From Anoplopoma fimbria (lineage: Eukaryota; Chordata; Actinopteri; Perciformes; Anoplopomatidae), in NCBI RefSeq assembly GCF_027596085.1, contig NC_072457.1, positions 27,938,331-28,002,330 on the forward strand: a stretch of DNA of 64,000 bases, read 5' to 3'. Shown here piece by piece: positions 28,601-51,964 of this stretch. The translations under genes and the position numbers were made by a program. Position 1 is the stretch's first letter. Every line of letters starts with the position of its first letter. Under the pieces are notes generated by a model. That model ran no database searches. It had not been told where the DNA came from and worked only from the letters and a program-made list of their open reading frames with translations.

Positions 28601-29319
28601 AGGGCGTGTCTTAATCAACCTGCCACTGTCTGGCTGGCTGAAATGCACAACCCACCCACATGACTCTGCATATTGAGCAGCACGTAAACACGCACATGCT
28701 CACACACATTTACTTCCACATCTCTTCATAGATGCACACATGTACGCAGAAGGAGTGTCTGTGGGGCGCACACATGGAGTATCACAATATAAAATAAAAA
28801 CAATGCACTGATTTCAACATTTTTACTGGGTACAACAACGTGTACAACAACGCTGAAAATAACTTTGCTTTTTCTCTGCATGTAAGCAACAACTTTCTTA
28901 TTACAGAGATGAAGCCTATAAATCTTCAATGTTTTTTTTCATTGCACTACATCAACAGTCACTGCTTTACAGATAAGGCGATCACTCAGTTCCATCAGTC
29001 ACTGGACCCCCAGACGCCCCAGCAGGGCATCCCATAGGAGGACGATATGTAGAAGCAGTGCCAAGATGTATGATTTAAATACCAGCACAGACCTTCATTA
29101 AAGAGATTTTCTGGGGCAAATAAGTAAACCCTAATCACTCTGAGCAATCACATCAAACAGCCTCTTTTTGCTGTACTGAGTGCACTGGTAATACTTAAAC
29201 CCAGTGGACGACCTAATACAGATTGGTATTTGTTATGACCTTGTGCTGACTTTCATTTATTTCCTGGGGGGCGTTCCCATACCAAACCATAACCATAACT
29301 AGATGCATCACTTCAATCC
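28601..29319. other. Intronic DNA, nothing recognised
   Basis: CA-rich at the left end, AT-rich after. No supported gene. Confidence 0.5.
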
Positions 29320-29720
29320 GAATATTAAAGGAGAAGTCTGTTGATGTTCTATATTTATTTTCTGTGTGGAGCCTGATGTATCTTGTTGTTCTGTTGCTAA
29401 GAGCTCCAAAAACATACCTATGAGCCAAACTGTTGAATAACATGTCCCTTTATTATGATGAACATGGGCACTGTAGTTTATTTTGAGTCAAGCCTGCATA
29501 TACTGTCCTTTCACAGTACCAAATGTGTGTTAATCCGCTGTTGAAAAAAGTTACAGAAAAATGCTCTATTCAATGCTGTTTGAGTAACTACAGTGCCCAG
29601 CTTTGTAAGGAAATTATTCAGTCTTTAAAATAATGAAACTATATATGTGTGAGCTGTTTTTAAAGATTTACATATTTAGTAGGAATAGATTTGGAGCAAT
29701 AGACAGGGTTTTGAAGTTTT
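29320..29720. repeat. Probable dispersed foldback repeat
   Basis: Perfect 13-bp inverted arms GGGCACTGTAGTT (29466-29478) and AACTACAGTGCCC (29586-29598) lie inside a longer stretch. That stretch has words ('GAGAAGTCTGTTGATGTTCTA', 'ATGAGCCAA') that I associate with a common fish dispersed repeat. No terminal duplication was located, so the boundaries are approximate. Confidence 0.45.
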
Positions 29721-31030
29721 AAAGAGATAAACTAGCACATTGTTGGATTTGGTCTTACATCTTCAGCTTTACCCTTTGATCAAATCATAAATACAGACAC
29801 ACACACAAACACACACACAATTGTGTCGGTTATCCCCGGTAGAGTAGCAGATGTTATAGCACAACTGGATGGAGCCTGTTGTTCAGGATGTGAGGGTGCA
29901 GAGGAAGGGGAGCTGGCTGTTACAGTTCTAGTGACTTAACAGGAAATTCCTCCCAGTTTGAAACCTATTGTCTCAAAACTGACAGGATGGGACATGGCGA
30001 CGTGTGATGTTTAACGTGGGAGGGTTAGGATGTGTTTTTGCATGATTGTTTTACTTCATCATAATCTCTATTATCACAGTTAACCATATTGGTTTACACA
30101 TATCCAAACAACTGAGAAACAACTCTCACTCTGATCCTTTTTTGTCATTGCTGCTGTATGTGATTTATGGATTTCTTTGGATTTCTTTCCTAAGCTATAT
30201 AATCCGCTTCACAACTTGTCCAATTTGGCCTTTGAATGCAGGGTCAAAGGTCACCACACACTCACCTGAGTCATTCCAGCACACTGAAATAAAACCTGAA
30301 CAAGCGATGCACTTTTACATAAAGAAGTCTGTTTATTATATGTTATATATATCATATGCATTTTCATATAATAGTTCTAATACCAGTAAGTCAAAAATAA
30401 TAATCATATTATATTTATATATATAGATATATAGAAAACTAATCCAATAATCTACTTTTTACTTGGACTTTACTTCCTTGTAAAAAACAACATGGAGAAA
30501 CGGATAATCTTCTCCCCAGCTTCAGTATAGGCGCTTTAAGGGAGCAAAGAAGATAATACAAAAAAGAAAAAATTACACCTGAACATTGCATCTTATAGAA
30601 CTAGAACATCTGTCAGCAGCTAGTAATGGTGACCATCTCGGTTTAAGACACAGGAAGAGGTTTTTTTTTTTTTACTTTGCTAGAACATCTTTGACAAATA
30701 TGCTTTTTCTTTGTTTTTAAATCCAGTTGAAATGTCTGAAAACACTGAAGACGATGGCGATCGTGTGATCAGCTGGATTTGAGAGACAGAACATTAGATT
30801 ACACCAGTCTCATTACACACTGAAGACGATTGATATCTGAAGATGAAGGAGAGGAGGGAGAGAGCGGTTAGACAGGGAGGGAAAAGTGTGGGAAAAATAA
30901 AGGTTAAGAACAGCAGGGTATAGAAAGTTTAATTTATGTGCTTCTCCGCCTATGATGTACATTTGTAAACAAAGGGTAGCAGCACAAATAGTGCAGAGTC
31001 CTCTACATGTTCTCTCACTGATCCCCAGCG
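29721..31030. other. Intronic DNA, nothing recognised
   Basis: Very AT-rich, with TATA-type low complexity near 30330-30435 and a run of about 13 T near 30661. Confidence 0.5.
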
Positions 31031-31196
31031 TCCCTCCCTTTCTCTGGGAGCTCTCTTGGAGGTAGCCATGTCACCCTTGGAATGGAGAGATATCCACTCT
31101 AATCCATTTAGCCGCGGCAGTCCTTGTGAGATTTACCAACTGTACTAATAGCATTCCCCCCCCAAACCCCCTCTTCTCATAAACTCTGGATATGTT

Positions 31197-31435
31197 GAAA
31201 TGAAAACATGGAGGCAGGCTGTTTCAGGGCTGTGGACGTGGAAGAAGCCATGGACCGCAGGCCACCCGGAGTCGTGGAGGATGGCGTCCCGGGGCTCTCG
31301 TGTCTATCAAGGCCAGAGACGCAGGAGGGCTGCACCACTGCGACCTCTGCTCCGCGTGAGGAGCCTAGCTGGTCAAGTCGGGGTCAAGAGGAGGCATCAA
31401 AGCTGCACAGGAATAGAAGAGCAAAAAAAAAAATG
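31197..31435 (+). other. GC-rich open patch, possible unrecognised exon or retrocopy
   Basis: An island of high GC and CpG in AT-rich intron. The plus frame from the ATG at 31208 is open for 83 codons with GC-rich third positions and a favourable Kozak context (AACATGG). It ends against an 11-A run. The minus strand is also open over 31150-31390 and is preceded by an acceptor-like sequence (TTCTATTCCTGTGCAG, exon would begin about 31409). I recognise no family. A retrocopy remnant with a short A-tail, or a terminal exon on the minus strand, are both possible. Confidence 0.3.
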
Positions 31436-33289
31436 AGTTATTTTAATACATTTAATTAATACATTGAAACATTTGTGGGGCACTATTGATTGATTGACTG
31501 ATTTGATAAATGAGAAACACCAATGGATAAATGCATCTGAGCTACTGCATGCTTTTCTGTTTGCAGAGTAGGCAGCAGTGTTTTGTAGCAACATGGTTTC
31601 TTGGATCGTGAGGAATCTTTGAGGGATTTGTTGAGATGTTTGATGAATATGTGCACTATTAAATTAAATTATTGTTGATCGTGAACCTATTGAGCCCAGT
31701 CTCTCTGCTTGGTAAGGCGTAATGAAATCCGGATTATACCTCTAATCTAATAGCAATTCCTCAGAAAGCATTATCTGATTTCATTGTGATTAATAGTCAA
31801 CATTCAGCAATACAAATATTCTGATTTATAGAGCAGACACTTTGACTTGTCATATTAGGAATAGCACAGGTGTTGCTACTGTGATAACATTATCAATGTC
31901 TCGATCACTTCTATTCAAGTGTCGCAGTCGGCCATGACAGTATGACAGTGAGGCAGCATGCACAATAACAGGACCCTAAAACTAAATCAGCTTAATGGAA
32001 TCAAGCCATCATTCATTCTATCATTTTAAACCTAATCTATTTTTAACCTAATCTAAAAAAGGCTTTTTTACCTGTTTTCTTTTGCCAAAAAAGGTACGGT
32101 TAACCTGACTCTCATACCAACAAAAAAATGGAGTTTAACCTTAAAGCCAATATTCAATTACTACAAAAGTCCATCGAGTTGTAGCGGTTGTAGTAAATGC
32201 TAATAAATTGTTAATACATGGATTTCCGTCCAGATGCACTAGAGCCAAAGGGATTTTTTCACAATCTGGCTACCCAAAACATGCCCTTGGCTCGTTCCTG
32301 AACTATAAAACGTTGGCAAATGATTTATTACCCATAAATAAAGCCATTAGTAACAACTTGTCAGATGGATAGAAATCCTTTGGAAGCAAATGGAACAAGC
32401 AGGAGTTTAAGTGAGCAAGATGTTCATCACTATAGGCTTTAGTGTTTCTTATCAGTGGCAGATCCTTTTGTTCCCGCCTGCGTCTCTCTCTTCCCCAGCA
32501 GAGAGCCCAGGGACGACCATAGGACCTGCCTACAGTCTGCATTGTTAGCACATCCTTGATGCTTTTCTCTGAACTCGCAAACCATCTACTGACATGAAGT
32601 ACACTTTCTTCTATTCCTCACCTGAGTCATTGATATTTTTTTTGTATGATGTAAGAGGGAGTGGGCTGAAAAAGCACAGGCACAGAGGGAATGAAAAGGT
32701 GAAAAGACTGATGTGAAAGAAACGGAGGAGGATGCGTTCATCCACAGGTTGAAAAGGTCACATTATATGAGAGAATGACGGTGAGGATGTGTATGAATTA
32801 TGCGTGTTTGTATGCGTGCATGTTCGGGCTGGAGAGGGGGTGCGACTATCCTCCAGGGAGGAGGTATGTCTTGTCTTGCAGTCATTAAATATTAACACAG
32901 CCATCTCGCCCTCCCGCTGGGGCCTGATTGAAGATGTAGGATGGCACATGGGGAGAGGATAGGGTCACCTCTAACTCTGTCGTCCCACTGTAAACCCACT
33001 GTGATTACACCTAACATAGACCAAGCATGCAAACACATTACTCAGCTGGTAGCTGGGACGCTAGGCTAACTCAAGGACTGACACTGCTATGACATGGGAT
33101 CACAACAGAATATAAAAATCTGAGATATTTTGTCACAGAACGATTATCAAGAGAACAGAGTGAAACTCGTCAATTAGTCTGTACAATCCCAACGGAGCGA
33201 TTTCTGATTGTCCTCACAAATACCCTCCAGCGCAACTGTTAAATGTAAATCCAGCTAAAGGAAGCCCCCTGTATGATAAAATAAGGGTA
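31436..33289. other. Intronic DNA, nothing recognised
   Basis: AT-rich spacer with no convincing exon, RNA gene or element. Confidence 0.5.
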
Positions 33290-33428
33290 ATGGGAGCTAA
33301 TTACAGGATTATGGGCCCTCGTGGAAAGAGCACACAATGACCTTCATTGGCTGTTCTTCTTCTTTCAAAGACTCTAATTAACGGCAGGCGGTTTAAGAAG
33401 AAGAAACAAAGTGGCGAGGGGTTCTTAC
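33290..33428. promoter_or_regulatory. Candidate conserved non-coding element beside a possible exon
   Basis: Non-repetitive sequence with GAGCTAATTACAGG and CTCTAATTAACGG homeodomain-type words. It directly abuts the candidate minus-strand exon on its intronic 3' side. It could be a regulatory element or a splicing-control flank. The call rests on texture only. Confidence 0.3.
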
Positions 33429-33486
33429 CTGTCCCATAGCTTGACATTTCTACAGTTGTTGGTGCAGCAGCCGGCTGATATCAAAG
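33429..33486 (-). other. Candidate 58-bp cassette exon on the ccdc85a strand
   Basis: On the minus strand, a long pyrimidine tract (TCTCTCTTCTTCTCTCTTTG) runs into TCACAG, and 58 bases later there is a strong donor, GGGACAG|GTAAGAA. Exon 2 of ccdc85a ends in phase 1. Joining this segment keeps the frame open and reads ALISAGCCTNNCRNVKLWD before leaving in phase 2. This sequence does not match the C-terminal segment of CCDC85A that I know, so it could be a lineage-specific cassette exon, part of a non-coding RNA, or a pseudo-exon. The splice signals are observed. Use in a transcript is inference. Confidence 0.35.
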
Positions 33487-33720
33487 CTGTGACAAAGAGA
33501 GAAGAAGAGAGAGACGAGTTTTAAATGTGTTTGCTTTGACAAGAGAAGAGCGCCTCATTAATCTAATGATATGAAGCTGACGTCGTCTTTTTATGCTGCC
33601 AAAACAGGGGGAAATGACTCATTAATAAAAAGATGATAATGGAGTAATAACAGTTTTTGTTATTAGTGAAAAGGTCTGTAAAAGATGGAATTGGTTTTAT
33701 TTTTATTGGAGTTAGATGAG

Positions 33721-34060
33721 GAGATTGATACCCTACTCATGTCTAAACATTAAGTCTGGAGCTATAGCCAGGAAGCGATTAGCTTAGCTTAGCAGAAAAA
33801 CTGGAACCAACAAAACTACAGATTACTGTATAAACATATATAACGTGTTAGTTAGTGGGCTTTGGAGGTGCTGGGTTGCAGATGTATTTACTTTGGACCC
33901 AGCCATGCTAGCCGTTTTCCGCTTGTTTCATACTGTATGCTAAGCTAGGCTAATTGCCTCCAGGCTCTAGCTCCATATTTAATAAAGACAAGAGAGTTGT
34001 ATCAGTATTCTCATCTAATTCTAAGGCTAGGAAGCAAATAAGCGTGTTTTCTTCTATTTT
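33721..34060. repeat. Foldback dispersed repeat, copy 2
   Basis: The 37-bp arms 33758-33794 (starts GGAGCTATAGCC, ends TTAGCTTAGCA) and 33938-33974 are inverted with about five mismatches. The sequence between and after (GGTGCTGG..., 'agccatgctagccgttttcc', 'taagctaggctaa', 'tcatctaattct') follows the same order as copy 1 at 17.7 kb. Non-coding. Confidence 0.72.
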
Positions 34061-34333
34061 CACAGTGAGTTACATCTTTTTTCTTCTATAAACTCAAAGC
34101 ATTTTGAGACAAAAGTAACAATCTAGATGTGCTGGTAGAATTTAGCTTTTAGAATTCACAGAAAGACATAGTCCACTCACTCGGCCCATGGCCACCACTT
34201 TATAATGTGTTGTATTGAGCAGCATTTACAACTTTTCCACATCCAGCCCTCGTCTGTATCAATCTCTGCTGCAATGGTGCAAGTGACAGCGAGCAGAGTG
34301 GCAACAACCTTCACGGAAAATGTGAATCTTAAT

Positions 34334-39889
<5,556 letters not shown>

Positions 39890-40215
39890 TGCACCTTTTT
39901 GCTGTAAGAGTAAAGGAAATGAGCCAGTCAGTCTGGAGCGGTGGGGGGTAATGAAATTGATTTCAATATCTCTGAGAGGAAATCTCACAGACCAAAAGAC
40001 TTCTCTGGAAGAGAACTAGTAAGAGATAATGACATGAATATGGCCAATCATTTTTACGTCGGTAGGATAAGCCCATTCATCCGCAGTAATGGGAGCTGCA
40101 CACGTGCCTCGCTGTCATTCCCATCAGGAGAAACATTACATCAAATGCACATAATGCACAAAATGGGCCGGAGATTCATGCCCCCAGGAAATGGATAACT
40201 ACATCCTGCGTGTTG
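39890..40215. promoter_or_regulatory. Candidate conserved non-coding element with an 85-codon frame
   Basis: Non-repetitive sequence containing TCTAATTAAATG, GGTAATGAAATTG and an E-box CACGTG near 40098. The plus strand is open from 39941 to 40198, with a translation matching no family I recognise. No splice sites of good quality bound it. A conserved enhancer is more likely than an exon, but this is unproven. Confidence 0.3.
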
Positions 40216-40810
40216 GGAAAGGGAGAGATAAAAATGCTGTCAGCTGTAGCGGTTTTGACTTGTTATGTTCCCAGTATGTTATCTCACTTTGTATCCCTGT
40301 TCTTAACAGATGGTGAGGCTGTGAAAACCATCAGCATGATGGCAGCAGCAAAGCAGCTCATCACTGCTGCTTGATCAGTGATACAAATGCACAACAGACA
40401 GAAAAGTTAGACAAGCATTAATGCAAGGCTATGCAACGTTTTGAAGAAAAACATTCTTCCTCTTACAGATTAAAAGTTGGATTGCATATGACCAGCAGCT
40501 TCTGGTTGCTACATTATTATCCCCTTTTCAGACATGAAATACATTGAACTGTTATGCAACATGAAGGAATGATGGATTATAAAAAGTATTATGCCGTTGA
40601 AGCATCATTAATGACCATCAGGAATTCATTGAATTCCCTCGTAAGTGTTCACGTCATTTAATATAATTCTGCTTCTTATTCTATTATAACTTTTACTGGT
40701 TATGAAACAGTCTCATTTAATACCGATGTCTTGATATGATCTCAATAACTAAACGAGACCATCAGCCAGAAGACTGTCTATTTCTATATAGTTATTCTTA
40801 ATGCTTGTCA
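40216..40810. other. Intronic DNA, nothing recognised
   Basis: AT-rich spacer. Confidence 0.5.
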
Positions 40811-40990
40811 TCTTTGCCACCGGGTCCAATTTCGGCGTAATCAGGTGAAATTCGGCAGGTTCACCAGAAACACCTTCAGCTCAGACTCCTCCATCCTTTA
40901 GAAGAGCTTTGCCTCGCTGCTACACCGGTCCACGTTATGAGTCAACAACAACTCCACCCTGCTGGAGGCCCAGACCTTATTGCTGGGCCC
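40811..40990 (-). other. GC/CpG-rich unexplained patch
   Basis: A sharp change from AT-rich flanks to a CpG-bearing segment of about 170 bp. On the minus strand it contains a short frame starting MEESELKVFLVNLPNF that then stops. This looks like a fragment of a retrocopy or an unknown repeat. No terminal repeats or A-tail were identified. Confidence 0.25.
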
Positions 40991-42119
40991 TCAAAATATA
41001 AAAAATGGCTTATTACAGTGTTATGTGTTTTATTAAACAGATTTTACTGATTTTCTTTGTGCATAAGATGTTTTTTATTGCACTTCTCTTAAATAAGCAA
41101 ACCATGCATTAATTGACCTTGAGTCGTACAAAGGTGAGGTAATCTGAAGATAGTCACATTCATTTATCCTATTACTCTGTAAATGTTCCTTAACAACCTC
41201 ACTCAGGCTGAATAAACAATATAAATAACTCATGGAATCCATGCAAAAACACCAGATCTTCCTTGTCACAAATTAAGAAGCCCTGAAAGCTGCCAAACAT
41301 ATGACTGCACACTTGTACATGTATCTGATGCACTCAGCTACATCCGTCCAGCTCCACTTCCCCCTGATCACTGATGCCAGCTCTCAGCGTGACACACAGC
41401 TACAGCTGAAGTAAATGCAACATTGCTAAATGTGGTTACTGCTGGTGACTTTGGGACTGGGAGGTTCCCTCAGGTGCAGTGCTGCCCTCGTACATGGCAG
41501 CTACTCAACTTCCAGTTAATTACCTGGCCTAGCAAGCTAATTTCCTCTTAGCTCAGTGGGCTGTTCCCCATTGGCATGGCGTAAGAGGACAAAGACTGCT
41601 CTCCATTCCACTGGGTTCGCGTGTCTACCGGATGACTGGGGCTACTGTGGAACATTTGTCAGATACCTCTGGGGTTTGGGCTACAGCGATGCCCGGACAC
41701 GCCAAGCAGCCTCCCTCATAACTCACACAGCTACTTGGCTGTGGTGCTGCTGGTGGGGGGGGGATGTTTGGGTGCATCCTGAAGTAGCCAACTGCTCCAT
41801 GTCTATATAAATACTGATCGAAGATAAATCATAACATTTACATACGTCAGAGTGCCAGAATGCTGCACATGCACACACATGTTCATCTTGATTATATCTG
41901 CAGTACATTATCATTCCCCTTGCATCCCCCTGATTTATAATTTAGCTTGCCAAAAACAATGTTTGTTCTCTAGCTGGAGAAATTTCCCACTCCATTTCCC
42001 ATTGACATTACTGTTGTCATGAGGTTTTGGCTGGAATTACGAGTAAAGGGCTAAAAAAAAAAGTAGCGTACATTGTTTGCTCCAACCAGGAGAAGCGAGC
42101 TTTAAAGAGACGAAGCTGA
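40991..42119. other. Intronic DNA, nothing recognised
   Basis: Includes a short G run near 41755-41763. No supported gene or element. Confidence 0.5.
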
Positions 42120-42310
42120 GGGTGGCTTGATTAAAAAAGGACAATGATATGCACCAGAGGTAGATAAACAAAATGCCCAATCATGCACTCCTTGGTTAAT
42201 GGCTGCACTGATGGCCTACAGGGGGAGTTTGGGATAATTGGTCTCAGGTGTAATTACAAATTCAAATGCCATGATAGCATTTAAAAGTAGTTTGTGATAG
42301 AGGTTGTGAT
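42120..42310. promoter_or_regulatory. Candidate conserved non-coding element
   Basis: Even, non-repetitive sequence with words such as CTTGGTTAATGGC, GGATAATTGG and GTGTAATTACAAATTC. Called from texture only. Confidence 0.25.
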
Positions 42311-46129
<3,819 letters not shown>

Positions 46130-46390
46130 CCAAAAATCTCCCATAATGCAGCTCAATATCTTTGTTAGGCCATCCCTGTCTGTTCTTTCTGACAAAAAAA
46201 GTCAGTCTCCAAAATCAACGAGATGACCCTGATGACATCACAATTACATCATCAGGGCTTCAGCCTCGACAAAGCTCCTCCAGAGCCACAGATTACATTA
46301 TACAACTGTTTTATATGCTAGGTAGAGCTCCCTGGGACTAGTAAACGGATCCTCATGTGTAAAACCTGCCCCTTAGAGAGTCACCTAAAG
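46130..46390. repeat. Possible dispersed repeat fragment
   Basis: Sequence around CATAATGCAGCTCAATATC and ATCAACGAGATGACCCTGATG, with a 9-bp inverted pair CCCTGATGA/TCATCAGGG, resembles a fish dispersed repeat as far as I recall. There is no second copy in the window to confirm this. Confidence 0.3.
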
Positions 46391-46779
46391 GTCATGCTAA
46401 TGAGATAGAAAGATAGCACACTCATCAATTCTTTGCTTTCTAATTGTCTTTTTTATAACAAAACATATCAATCCAGATAATCATGAAGCATACATAACTC
46501 ACCATTCAGTAACAATAGCATCTAATAGCACATAACTACTGACATTACTTCTTGAGAGGTATTAGAACTCCTTCCTGTACGTTTTGGATTTTTACTCCGC
46601 TCTGTGTACACTGTCTCTGTTTCTCTTGTAATATCATCCTTGTATTGCAAAGTCAGGCAGATATTTCACCTTGAGGAATTCGTCCTTAAGCTTCTGCCAG
46701 CTCTGTGCCACTCAGCACTTTTTTTTCCCCCGGACTCCAGAAATCATTATCAGCCACTGTGGGGTATTTAAACAGCAGC

Positions 46780-47135
46780 CAAGTTGGTACTTTGATATTC
46801 CTCCGTCTCTCTGACATCCTTAACTCTGGCTGATCTCACTGAGGTAGGCATGACTGCAGCAAAGAATTGGCGAGTAATTCGTCGTCCAAGAGGTTCATGT
46901 GCGTTGCAAACGCTACGGCACACACTGATATCTGAGCACGGTTCATTTGAGTCGAATCTGTTCGATTTAGATACAGAAATAATCTGAAACCCCTTATTTT
47001 CTCTCAACTGAGCCAACCCACATTCCTCTCGAGATGCCAAAGAAATCAATAATGCTGTAAATTTTGCTAGAGTCAGAATGAGGAAGAGTATCTCTGTTTT
47101 CTCAATCAAATAAGTGCATCGTAATCGCATATCAC
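46780..47135 (-). other. CpG-bearing patch with a 120-codon minus-strand frame
   Basis: The minus strand is open from 47130 to 46768 without simple repeats. The block has unusually many CpG dinucleotides for this intron. The translation has a hydrophobic stretch near residues 14-31 and no recognised domain. A shorter plus-strand frame (starting MTAAKNWRVIRR) overlaps it. It could be a conserved element, a recent insertion or a chance ORF. Confidence 0.25.
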
Positions 47136-47261
47136 ACAGAAATTCTCCTTTTTTATTTTTACATTGTTTTACCGAGGAAAAAAATGTCTCTTCACAGCCA
47201 CATCATTGTTGTGCAGAGAGAATACAACACGTTAGCAAAACCTTGAGAAGCTTCTGTGTTA

Positions 47262-50650
<3,389 letters not shown>

Positions 50651-50851
50651 AAAGACTCTCTAAACAAGCTGTGTGAAATGCTGAGTTCACTTCCTTTTGG
50701 GATTTACTTGAAATTGCAAGTGGGAATACCCAGGGTTTCCTGCAGGTTTCGATATCTCTCCCAACATGATGTATTTTTGAAATGTGTTGACACATGTTGC
50801 AGAAAATGTAGACCGTAGACACACAGTTGCATATATATATATTTTTTTTTT

Positions 50852-51262
50852 GTTGTATAGTATGTGTATTTATTGTCTGTGTAGTTGTATAGTATGTGTA
50901 TTTATTGTCTGTGTAGTTGTATAGTATGTGTATTTATTGTCTGTGTAGTTGTATTGTATAGTATGTGTATTTATTGTCTGTGTAGTTGTATAGTATGTGT
51001 ATTTATTGTCTGTGTAGTTGTATAGTATGTGTATTTATTGTCTGTGTAGTTGTATAGTATGTGTATTTATTGTCTGTGTAGTTGTATAGTATGTGTATTT
51101 ATTGTCTGTGTAGTTGTATAGTATGTGTATTTATTGTCTGTGTAGTTGTATAGTATGTGTATTTATTGTCTGTGTAGTTGTATAGCTGTATTTATTGTCT
51201 GTGTAGTTGTATAGTATGTGTATTTATTGTCTGTGTAGTTGTATAGGGATTTATTGTCAATA
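50852..51262 (+). repeat. 32-bp minisatellite, about 12 copies
   Basis: Unit starts are at 50852, 50884, 50916, 50948, 50985, 51017, 51049, 51081, 51113, 51145, 51177 and 51206, and a degenerate last unit starts at 51238. The unit begins GTTGTATAGTATGTGTATTT and continues with TATTGTCTGTGTA. Copies are almost identical except one of 37 bp (five-base insertion) and one of 29 bp. It fills the gap between the ccdc85a and sec23b promoters and ends less than 100 bp before the first promoter-like motif of sec23b. Confidence 0.97.
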
Positions 51263-51339
51263 GTAAGGAATATAAGAATAATAATAAAGGAATATAATAA
51301 TACCAGTAAACTACATTTCCCATTTCCCATGCTGCCCCT

Positions 51340-51430
51340 CGCATAGAACGCCCTGTCGACGTCACCGACAGAGCAGCCAATAGGAGACGCCTGAACTTGG
51401 AGTAACACGTCATTCTAGTGAAGCGCTAGA
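51340..51430 (+). promoter_or_regulatory. sec23b: sec23b upstream promoter with CCAAT and ATF/CREB/XBP1-type sites
   Basis: A CpG-bearing stretch directly upstream of the non-coding first exon. It holds a CRE-like CGACGTCA at 51357-51364, a CCAAT box at 51377-51381 and CACGTCA at 51406-51412. The last is TGACGTG on the opposite strand, the core of the unfolded-protein-response element bound by XBP1/ATF6-type factors. COPII genes are known targets of these bZIP factors, so stress-responsive control is a reasonable inference. No TATA box is present here. Confidence 0.55.
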
Positions 51431-51581
51431 GCCGGCTCGTAGGGAGAGATCCTCCTCACCGTCGTGTTTCTGTCCCGTACACCCGTCTGCGTTCATCTGC
51501 AAATGCTGTAATTTTTTATTTTTGAACAAACCTTTACTCTTTCTGCTCGTGTCCGGTGTTGAGGCCAACCTGATAAACAAG
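51431..51581 (+). other. sec23b: sec23b non-coding exon 1 (5'UTR)
   Basis: It ends at 51581 with a strong donor AACAAG|GTAAGAG. The transcript start is estimated, not seen. It has no ATG in frame with the main coding sequence. It would splice to an acceptor at 52878-52879 (CTCTTTCTCTGCTGAAG), seven bases before the start codon. Confidence 0.6.
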
Positions 51582-51964
51582 GTAAGAGATCCGCTTCACT
51601 CTGCACACAAGTAGGCCCAGTCACAGGGGACCGGAAGTGGGTGAATGCTACATTCCGTTAGCTCTCTGGGGTTAGCCTGACAGAGAGATGGGTAACAGTA
51701 AGGTTCACTGCTGCATTGCTGTGGTTTCTACAACACCATCGTTACTACTAGACACCTACTGTGTTCGTCTCAGGTGAGCAGCCCTGTTCACCTGTCTTTC
51801 CCTCCCTGGTGGATCATCAGCTGTGATACGTGGCCTGTGCTATCTGATTAAAGCTAACACAGATAGTGATTCTTTAGGAATGATTCAATACAATTTGAAA
51901 GGGCTAAAGGGAAAACACCTAACATTACCTCCATCTGAATGTGTGAATGATATGTAATATACTA

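Noticed and set aside
30046..30426. 126-codon plus-strand frame
   Set aside because: Ile/Tyr/Ser-rich translation of AT-rich DNA ending in TATA low complexity. No family recognised.
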